From: CAYSZB01 sp964435475
GTDB lineage: Bacteria; Chloroflexota; Anaerolineae; Anaerolineales; Anaerolineaceae
Assembly (NCBI GenBank): GCA_964435475.1
Contig: CAYSZB010000064.1
Location: 1-12,118, forward strand
Length of the DNA: 12,118 bases
Direction: 5' to 3'
Part shown: one piece after another, positions 1-4,303 of the stretch
Position numbering within the stretch: the first letter of the stretch is position 1
Layout: every line of letters starts with the position of its first letter
The notes under the pieces: generated by a model
The model's database searches: none
What the model saw: only the letters and a program-made list of their open reading frames with translations
What the model was told of the DNA's origin: nothing
Position numbers and translations under genes: made by a program

Positions 1-263
1 TGGATCGGCCCGTCGATCGCTTCCACCACGTCATATACCGAGATCAGGTTGGTGGGTTTTGCCAGGGTAATGCCGCCGCGAGCGCCGCGCGTGGTGGCGA
101 TCATCCCGGCGTTGGCCAATTGCGAGACAATTTTTGCCAAAAAGGAACTTGGGATCAGCATTTCCTCGGCGATCTTGTGTGTGGCGGGGCGCTGGTTTTC
201 GCCTGCGCGGGCCAGGTAGAGCATGGTTCTCAGGGCGTAATCGGTTTGTCGGGTAATTTGCAT
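1..263 (-). CDS. Rrf2-family transcriptional regulator (partial, C-terminus beyond window)
   Basis: The reverse complement from the ATG at 263 reads MQITRQTDYALRTMLYLAR, the hallmark N-terminus of Rrf2-family winged-helix regulators. It continues with an HTH (IAEEMLIPSSFLAKIVSQL), a wing rich in Gly/Arg (ATTRGARGGITLAKP) and the start of the dimerisation helix (ISVYDVVEAIDGP). About 87 residues are visible; family members run to roughly 130-160. The cysteines that would bind a [2Fe-2S] cluster in IscR/NsrR-type members would lie past the window edge, so the sensing mode cannot be judged. An AAAGGA-type Shine-Dalgarno sits just upstream of the ATG. The gene diverges from the thioesterase/peptidase pair, so it may control that pair, itself, or both. 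Family assignment is secure; the specific subtype is unknown. Confidence 0.93.
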   Translation of the reverse strand, partial: MQITRQTDYALRTMLYLARAGENQRPATHKIAEEMLIPSSFLAKIVSQLANAGMIATTRGARGGITLAKPTNLISVYDVVEAIDGPI

Positions 264-286
264 GATCGGTTCCTTTAAAAGGATTA

Positions 287-292
287 ATTATA
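287..292 (-). promoter_or_regulatory. Candidate -10 box for the Rrf2 gene
   Basis: The minus strand reads TATAAT here, 23 bases before the ATG of the Rrf2-family gene. This leaves room for a short leader carrying the AAAGGA ribosome-binding site. No good -35 hexamer is visible at 16-18 bases, so the promoter would be weak or activator-dependent. The surrounding sequence is very AT-rich. Confidence 0.4.
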
Positions 293-303
293 TTTTAATT
301 ATT

Positions 304-316
304 TGATAGTTTATCA
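304..316. promoter_or_regulatory. Candidate operator dyad in the divergent promoter region
   Basis: The sequence is TGATA-GTT-TATCA, a perfect 5-bp inverted repeat with a 3-base centre. It lies about where the -35 region of the minus-strand Rrf2 promoter would be. Rrf2-family proteins commonly bind AT-rich dyads and repress their own genes, so this is a reasonable candidate operator. The match is short and no known consensus was recognised. Confidence 0.3.
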
Positions 317-368
317 TACGTGGGTCGCAAAACCGATTTAACGACAAAAAAGAGCCTTTTTGTTGGCT

Positions 369-374
369 TATAAT
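369..374 (+). promoter_or_regulatory. Candidate -10 box for the thioesterase/peptidase pair
   Basis: A perfect TATAAT lies 16 bases before the thioesterase ATG. A transcript starting about 7 bases downstream would have a leader of only around 10 bases, which fits a very short leader with the weak GAAGAG ribosome-binding sequence. No convincing -35 element is seen at the normal distance, so the call is tentative. Confidence 0.35.
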
Positions 375-390
375 TAAGTGAAGAGAAAAA

Positions 391-867
391 ATGAAAAACA
401 CACCCCCAAAACCCACCCCGGACCAGGAAAATTTTGTTTATCACCACCCCATAACCGTGCGTTATGCCGACCTCGACCCCCAAAAGCATGTCAACAACGC
501 CGCCGTGGTCACCTACCTGGAATCCGCCCGCATGGGCTATTACCAGGCAAGCACCATCTGGGACGGGGTTTCGTTCGGCCAGTTTGGGATGGTCGTTGCC
601 AACCTGCATATCGACTATCTCGCCCCCATCCGCTTCGGGCAGGCGCTTATTGTTGCCCTGGGCGTACGCCACATGGGCACCAAAAGCATGCGCTTCCGCT
701 TCCGCGTTGAGGAGCAGTCCACAGGTCTTGTTTTTGCCCGCGGCGAGATCATCATGGTCGCCTATGACCCCCAAAACGAGCGCTCCATTCCCATCCCGGA
801 AGAATGGCGCACCAAGATCACCCTTTTTGAAGAGAGAGGAACCGCAAATGACCCTGCCGCAAGTTGA
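391..867 (+). CDS. Hotdog-fold acyl-CoA thioesterase (4HBT superfamily)
   Basis: A 158-aa protein with the standard single-hotdog length and signature. After an 18-residue Pro-rich N-terminus comes a beta strand (HPITVRYADLDP) leading to the catalytic-loop motif D-x-D-P-x-x-H-V-N-N (residues 27-36). The helix YLESARMGYY follows, as in YbgC/4-hydroxybenzoyl-CoA thioesterases. D29 aligns with the catalytic Asp of the Pseudomonas 4HBT enzyme. The remaining strands (VANLHIDYLAPIRFGQAL..., MRFRFRVEE..., ARGEIIMVAYD) match the hotdog sheet. It should hydrolyse an acyl-CoA thioester in the cytoplasm; the acyl group cannot be read from sequence. It overlaps the next gene by 20 bases, which suggests translational coupling. 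The ATG at 391 is chosen because it directly follows a TATAAT and keeps the whole domain. Confidence 0.88.
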   Translation: MKNTPPKPTPDQENFVYHHPITVRYADLDPQKHVNNAAVVTYLESARMGYYQASTIWDGVSFGQFGMVVANLHIDYLAPIRFGQALIVALGVRHMGTKSMRFRFRVEEQSTGLVFARGEIIMVAYDPQNERSIPIPEEWRTKITLFEERGTANDPAAS

Positions 868-1894
868 TACCCCCCACCTGCTGAACTTTCTAACCGCCCT
901 GCTCAACACTCCCAGCCCGACCGGCTTTTCCGAACGGGCGATTGACCTGGTGGAAGAGGAACTAAAGGGCTACCCTGAACTAACGCTCAGCCGCACAAAA
1001 AAAGGTGCCCTCCTGGCGGTCCTGCCCGGTAGGGATGACGTCACCTGGCGTGCCCTCACCGCCCATGTCGACACCCTCGGGGCGATGGTCAAGGAGATCA
1101 AGCCCGCTGGCAGGCTCAAGCTGACCAAAATTGGCGGCTTTGCCTGGAACACGGTCGAGGGGGAAGGATGCTGGGTACATACCCGCTCAGGCAAGGCGGT
1201 GCGCGGCAGCCTGCTGCTGCACAAAGCCTCCACCCATGTGCACGCTGCCGCTGTCAATGATGACAAACGCGATGATGACGCCATGGAAGTGCGCCTGGAT
1301 GAGCGTACGACCAGCGCCGATGAGACGCGCAGCCTGGGCATCGAGGTGGGCGATTTTGTCTCTTTCGACCCGCGGGTCGAGATCACCAACGGTTTCGTGC
1401 GTTCGCGCCACCTGGACGACAAAGCCTGTGCCGCCTGCCTGGTTGCGGCGATCAAAAGCCTGGCATCCTCCGCGCAGCAGCCCGCCCATACCACCCTCTT
1501 CCACTTCAGCAACTATGAAGAGGTCGGGCACGGTGCCTCAGCCGGCATTCCGGAGCAGGTCAGTGAGTTGATTGCGGTGGACATGGCGGCGGTGGGCGAC
1601 GGGCAGAACTCGGATGAGTTCCACGCCTCGCTGTGCGTCAAGGATTCCGGCGGACCCTACCACCACGGGCTCAGCCAGCGCATGCGCGACCTGGCGGACG
1701 CACACGGCATCCCCTATAAGGTGGATATCTACCCCTACTACGGCTCGGATGGCGAAGCCTTCTGGCGGGCTGGTGGGGATGTGGCTGTCGCGCTTATCGG
1801 ACCCGGGGTGGACGCCTCGCACAACTATGAGCGCACGCACAGCGAAGCCCTGCTTGCCACCACCCGCTGGGTGCTGGCCTACATGTTGGGGTGA
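848..1894 (+). CDS. M42-family metallo-aminopeptidase
   Basis: A 348-aa dinuclear-metal peptidase of normal M42 length. Likely metal ligands and catalytic residues are all present: H73 in TAHVDTLG, D190 in HLDDKACAA, the catalytic/ligand pair E224-E225 in NYEEVGHGAS, D245 in AVDMAAVGD, and H331 in NYERTHSEA. The N-terminal NTPSPTGFSE and the DGEAFWRAGGDVAVALIGPG segment are also family-typical. It should remove N-terminal residues from peptides in the cytoplasm, commonly as a large oligomer. The stretch HVHAAAVNDDKRDDDAMEVRLDE resembles the subgroup linked to N-acetylglutaminylglutamine amide loci, but no such partner genes are here. An upstream in-frame ATG at 464 exists. The start at 848 is preferred because it has AGGA 7 bases upstream and because the sequence before it is the out-of-frame shadow of the thioesterase. 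Confidence 0.93.
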   Translation: MTLPQVDTPHLLNFLTALLNTPSPTGFSERAIDLVEEELKGYPELTLSRTKKGALLAVLPGRDDVTWRALTAHVDTLGAMVKEIKPAGRLKLTKIGGFAWNTVEGEGCWVHTRSGKAVRGSLLLHKASTHVHAAAVNDDKRDDDAMEVRLDERTTSADETRSLGIEVGDFVSFDPRVEITNGFVRSRHLDDKACAACLVAAIKSLASSAQQPAHTTLFHFSNYEEVGHGASAGIPEQVSELIAVDMAAVGDGQNSDEFHASLCVKDSGGPYHHGLSQRMRDLADAHGIPYKVDIYPYYGSDGEAFWRAGGDVAVALIGPGVDASHNYERTHSEALLATTRWVLAYMLG

Positions 1895-1923
1895 GGACTG
1901 AAAAAAGTTAGTTTCCTAGTTCA

Positions 1924-1943
1924 CTGACTTCTCGTGAAGTCAG
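1924..1943. repeat. Perfect 8-bp hairpin after the peptidase gene
   Basis: CTGACTTC pairs perfectly with GAAGTCAG around a TCGT loop, 29 bases after the peptidase stop codon. There is no T tract downstream on the plus strand (CGTACCCC follows), so it is not a classical rho-independent terminator for the peptidase. It could still stabilise the mRNA 3' end. It sits only 4 bases before the larger branched element and may be part of it. Confidence 0.7.
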
Positions 1944-1947
1944 CGTA

Positions 1948-2029
1948 CCCCGAAGCGCCATGTCCTTAGAAAAGAGCTAAGGATAATAATCCCTCGAAAA
2001 GAGCGAGGGATAATAAATGGCGCTCGGGG
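1948..2029. repeat. Branched inverted-repeat element: outer stem enclosing two tandem hairpins
   Basis: CCCCG(A)AGCGCCAT at 1948-1961 pairs with ATGGCGCTCGGGG at 2017-2029, giving 13 bp with one bulged A at 1953. The outer stem encloses two exactly adjacent 27-base units, 1963-1989 and 1990-2016. Each unit has a 7-bp stem (TCCTTAG/CTAAGGA and TCCCTCG/CGAGGGA), the identical loop AAAAGAG, and the identical tail (A)TAATAA. The stems differ by two compensatory pair changes (T-A to C-G and A-T to C-G). The whole would fold as a three-way junction in RNA or single-stranded DNA, on either strand. I do not recognise it as a known RNA family, riboswitch or REP element. It could be a small RNA, a dispersed palindromic repeat, or a protein-binding site. 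Confidence 0.75.
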
Positions 2030-2395
2030 CATCGGCTGCACGTATGGACATGGTGCGAAGTTGGGATTCTTGATATGTCTCTCTCTCCTTTATTTTGCCC
2101 TGGCGTTGAGGGTACTTTTGGTTATGGATTTATTAATTACAAGGCAGATCGTCAGTGGGAACGCACCGCGAATAGAGCAATGTAGGTTGGTGTTGAGGGC
2201 GAGTAATACGGATTCACGCGTCGCCACGCTCCAACTGCCTTAAATTAAATACCCGAAACCCAACAAATCGAAGCGTAAAGCAGGCGAAGGTCAAGAAACC
2301 ATCCCCTAACCTTGAGTAAGAGCACAGTCAAGGATCCATGATTGGAAAAGTGGCGCATCTTCGCAAATCGTGTGAGCCGTTTGACCGAATCTGGT

Positions 2396-2401
2396 TATAA
2401 T
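2396..2401 (+). promoter_or_regulatory. Candidate -10 box upstream of the structured leader
   Basis: A perfect TATAAT with GTGAGC (3 of 6 matches to the -35 consensus) 18 bases upstream at 2372-2377. A start near 2408 would place the GC-rich element at 2415-2462 at the very 5' end of the transcript. The beta-helix gene would then have a leader of about 250 bases. The TTGACC at 2381-2386 is too close (9 bases) to serve as its -35. Confidence 0.35.
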
Positions 2402-2414
2402 CAGGTTATGTAGT

Positions 2415-2462
2415 TCACCTCCCGGGAAACCTGTGCCGGGCGCCAGTCCTCTCCGGGGGTGA
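2415..2462 (+). other. GC-rich leader element with two mutually exclusive stems
   Basis: Pairing 1 joins TCACC(T)CCCGG at 2415-2425 to CCGGGGGTGA at 2453-2462, giving 10 bp with one bulged T at 2420. Pairing 2 joins the same CCCGG at 2421-2425 to CCGGG at 2436-2440 around a 10-base loop. The two cannot form together, the layout expected of a conformational switch or attenuator. The downstream sequence ACAGTCTCTTTTATT is pyrimidine-rich but not a clean T tract. I compared it by memory with the common riboswitch classes and saw no match. Confidence 0.4.
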
Positions 2463-2650
2463 CAGTCTCTTTTATTCTATCCATTAAAAATTGGGTTGAC
2501 CGCAGTTCAGGGATCAATGGTGACAACATTGTTCTTAAGAAATTATGAAAAAGGTTTCCTGGCGGCAGCAGGGCACGCGTGCTTTTGCGATTCCCGGTTT
2601 GCTGACTGGACCTTTTTCGCCCAAGCTCAGTATTTTTTGGTTTTATGAGA

Positions 2651-2656
2651 AAGGAG
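2651..2656 (+). promoter_or_regulatory. Ribosome-binding site fixing the start of the beta-helix protein
   Basis: AAGGAG lies 5 bases before the ATG at 2662. The alternative in-frame ATG at 2545 has no such site and would put 39 non-hydrophobic residues before the signal peptide. Confidence 0.8.
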
Positions 2657-2661
2657 CTCTT

Positions 2662-4095
2662 ATGAATACCAGGAAATTTTTCCGAATCTCTTTTATCGCT
2701 GCCGTAACGCTCATGCTACTGCTTGGCGCGCTCTTTTCCCCCACAACACCAGTAAAAGCGGCAAGTTTTACAGTCACCAGGACGGATGACTCTTACGATG
2801 GCGCTTGCGACACTGATTGTTCACTGCGCGATGCAGTGGCCGAAGCGAACTCTTCTGCTGGCGCAGACACCATCGTTCTTCCTGCAGGTACGTACACCCT
2901 TTCGGCGGCAGGTGTCACCGATACAACAGGCGACATTGACATACGTGATGAACTGGTGATCACCGGGGCGGGTTCGGCATTGACCACCATCCATGCCAAC
3001 ACAACACTCCTCGACCGCATCCTTGATGTTGATTTTTCGACCAACTCCCTGGGTCTTACCGGTTTGACGCTCGAAGGGGGGAACACCACCGGCAAGGGCG
3101 GGGCGATCTTTTCTTTTTTAAATATTCTAAACTTTGAAGATGTCATGATCAGGAATAACACTGCCAGCTCTGAGGGCGGTGGGGTCTATATGGAAGGTGG
3201 AAGTTTGCATATGCTGCGCTCCGAGATCAGCGGCAACCATTCCGGGTCGGCGGGGGGAGGATTCAACGGTTTTGGTGCCAGCCTGGTGGCGACCGAAAGT
3301 GTGATCAAGAACAACACCGGGGGTGATGGCGGAGGGATCTATGTCAATGGTGGCGGGTTAACCATCACAACCAGCCGGGTGGAAGGCAACAGCGGGGGAA
3401 AAGGCGGCGGCATCTTTGTCTTTATCGGCAACAGCCCGTTCACCCTTACGCAAAGCCTGGTCAAAGGCAACTCATCCGGTGATTATGGGGGCGGGATATA
3501 CCTCCATTCAAACGGCACAGGCCAGGTGGACATCATCAACAGCACGATCAGCGGGAACCTGGCTCTCAACAACGGCGGCGGGATCTACACTGAAACGCCC
3601 GTCAATATCAGCCATTCCACCATCGCTGAAAACCAGGCGGACACCGACCACAGTGAAAAATGGACGCCCACGGGTGGGGGAATTTATGGTTACAGGGCGA
3701 CTGCGGTGTTCCATATCAGCAATTCCATCCTGGCGAACAATACAGGCAATTACTTTGGGCTGGACCCCAACAACGATTGCTATCTCGGGCTCAGCAGCAG
3801 CATTGCCAGCCAGGGCTACAACCTGGTGGAATACAGGGGTAATTGTGATTTTACCGGTAGCGGCGAGCTGCTGGCGCTTGACCCCCATCTGGGACCGCTG
3901 CAGGATAACGGTGGTCCGACCTACACCCATGCCTTATTACCGGGCAGCCCGGCCGTGGATAAGGGCGACCCTGCTTTTACCCCGCCACCCGATTTTGACC
4001 AACGGGGCTTCCCAAGGGTCTTCAACTTGCGCATTGACATGGGCGCCTATGAAGCTCAAATTACCAGGATCTACATGCCGATCCTGATGCGTTAG
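2662..4095 (+). CDS. Secreted CSLREA-type beta-helix surface protein with choice-of-anchor Q C-terminus
   Basis: A 477-aa exported protein. Residues 1-33 form a Sec signal peptide: RKFFR, a hydrophobic core, then a probable cleavage site near PVKA-AS. C49-x3-C53 precede SLRDAVAEAN, the CSLREA N-terminal motif. Residues of about 70-400 are a right-handed parallel beta-helix, shown by recurring ISGN, KNNT and GGGIY/GGGIF coils rich in Asn, Gly and Ser. C373 and C395 may form a second disulfide. Residues of about 405-465 (LGPLQDNGGPTYTHALLPGSPAVDKGD...DQRGFPR...DMGAYE) match the domain often called choice-of-anchor Q. The chain ends in IYMPILMR, a tail shared in form with the downstream oxidase. 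Its role is probably surface adhesion or glycan binding; no catalytic motif is evident, so an enzymatic role such as polysaccharide lyase is only a possibility. Confidence 0.88.
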   Translation: MNTRKFFRISFIAAVTLMLLLGALFSPTTPVKAASFTVTRTDDSYDGACDTDCSLRDAVAEANSSAGADTIVLPAGTYTLSAAGVTDTTGDIDIRDELVITGAGSALTTIHANTTLLDRILDVDFSTNSLGLTGLTLEGGNTTGKGGAIFSFLNILNFEDVMIRNNTASSEGGGVYMEGGSLHMLRSEISGNHSGSAGGGFNGFGASLVATESVIKNNTGGDGGGIYVNGGGLTITTSRVEGNSGGKGGGIFVFIGNSPFTLTQSLVKGNSSGDYGGGIYLHSNGTGQVDIINSTISGNLALNNGGGIYTETPVNISHSTIAENQADTDHSEKWTPTGGGIYGYRATAVFHISNSILANNTGNYFGLDPNNDCYLGLSSSIASQGYNLVEYRGNCDFTGSGELLALDPHLGPLQDNGGPTYTHALLPGSPAVDKGDPAFTPPPDFDQRGFPRVFNLRIDMGAYEAQITRIYMPILMR

Positions 4096-4126
4096 CTTAA
4101 GGGTACGTTCCTGGCGATATTTGACC

Positions 4127-4169
4127 GGTCCTTGACGCCTTATGGCAAAAGGCAGGACCTTTTACTCTT
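4127..4169 (+). terminator. Probable rho-independent terminator after the beta-helix gene
   Basis: GGTCCT at 4127-4132 pairs with AGGACC at 4154-4159. An inner GCCTT/AAGGC stem (4137-4141 with 4149-4153) stacks below a TGAC bulge. TTTTACTCTT follows at once. It begins about 30 bases after the stop codon. It would separate the beta-helix gene from the oxidase, implying independent transcription of the oxidase, although no strong promoter is visible in 4164-4290. Confidence 0.5.
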
Positions 4170-4291
4170 GAAAGGATCTAACCGCGCCTCTCAAACCCCG
4201 CGTCTCCATGCTTGCCAATGAACGCCAATACTTTCTAACAGCACTCTCCTTTGAATTTTATAGAATATCAGTAACAAAACTATTCGACGAT

Positions 4292-4297
4292 AAGGAG
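4292..4297 (+). promoter_or_regulatory. Ribosome-binding site fixing the oxidase start
   Basis: AAGGAG with a 6-base spacer to the ATG at 4304. The in-frame ATG at 4208 has no ribosome-binding site and would add 32 residues in front of a good signal peptide. Confidence 0.8.
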
Positions 4298-4303
4298 ATC
4301 ATT

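Larger units (their letters stand above)
1895..2661. other. Long non-coding interval with structured elements
   Basis: No convincing gene is present in these 767 bases. The left part (1924-2029) holds a hairpin followed by a branched inverted-repeat element, described separately. The middle (about 2040-2390) shows no recognisable feature; its only longer open frame (2061-2243, TTG start) has no ribosome-binding site and no family resemblance. The right part contains a TATAAT, a GC-rich competing-stem element at 2415-2462, and the leader of the beta-helix protein gene. A perfect 10-base palindrome TTCTTAAGAA lies at 2532-2541, and AACA-T-TGTT at 2525-2533. No tRNA-like cloverleaf with a CCA end was found. 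Confidence 0.6.

Noticed and set aside
464..847. Extended N-terminus of the M42 peptidase
   Set aside because: This frame is antisense to nothing but runs within the thioesterase gene in another frame; its translation is low-complexity Ser/Pro/Ala and unlike any M42 N-terminus.
1963..2016. Mini CRISPR array from two tandem repeats
   Set aside because: The units abut with no spacers, the arms vary while loops are fixed, and no cas gene is in the window.
1948..2029. Integron attC site or insertion-sequence ends
   Set aside because: No attC core sites, no integrase or transposase, and no target-site duplication were seen. The tandem identical hairpins are unlike attC.
2061..2243. 60-codon open frame with a hydrophobic N-terminus
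   Set aside because: It starts at TTG, has no ribosome-binding site, and its second half does not look like protein of any family I know. It lies in a stretch with no other coding signs.
2381..2401. TTGACC plus TATAAT as a full sigma-70 promoter
   Set aside because: The spacer is only 9 bases, far too short. Only the TATAAT is kept as a tentative -10 box.
2496..2524. Promoter with TTGACC as -35 upstream of the beta-helix gene
   Set aside because: The hexamer 17 bases downstream is GGTGAC, with no resemblance to a -10 box.
2545..2661. Extended N-terminus of the beta-helix protein from an upstream ATG
   Set aside because: No ribosome-binding site at 2545. The extension would precede a complete signal peptide, and AAGGAG sits correctly before 2662.
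4147..4163. Simple AAAAGG/CCTTTT hairpin as the terminator after the beta-helix gene
   Set aside because: The longer GGTCCT/AGGACC plus GCCTT/AAGGC fold uses the same region and leaves the T-rich run outside the stem, so it was preferred.
4208..4303. Extended N-terminus of the oxidase from an upstream ATG
   Set aside because: No ribosome-binding site there, and the signal peptide begins properly at 4304 behind AAGGAG.
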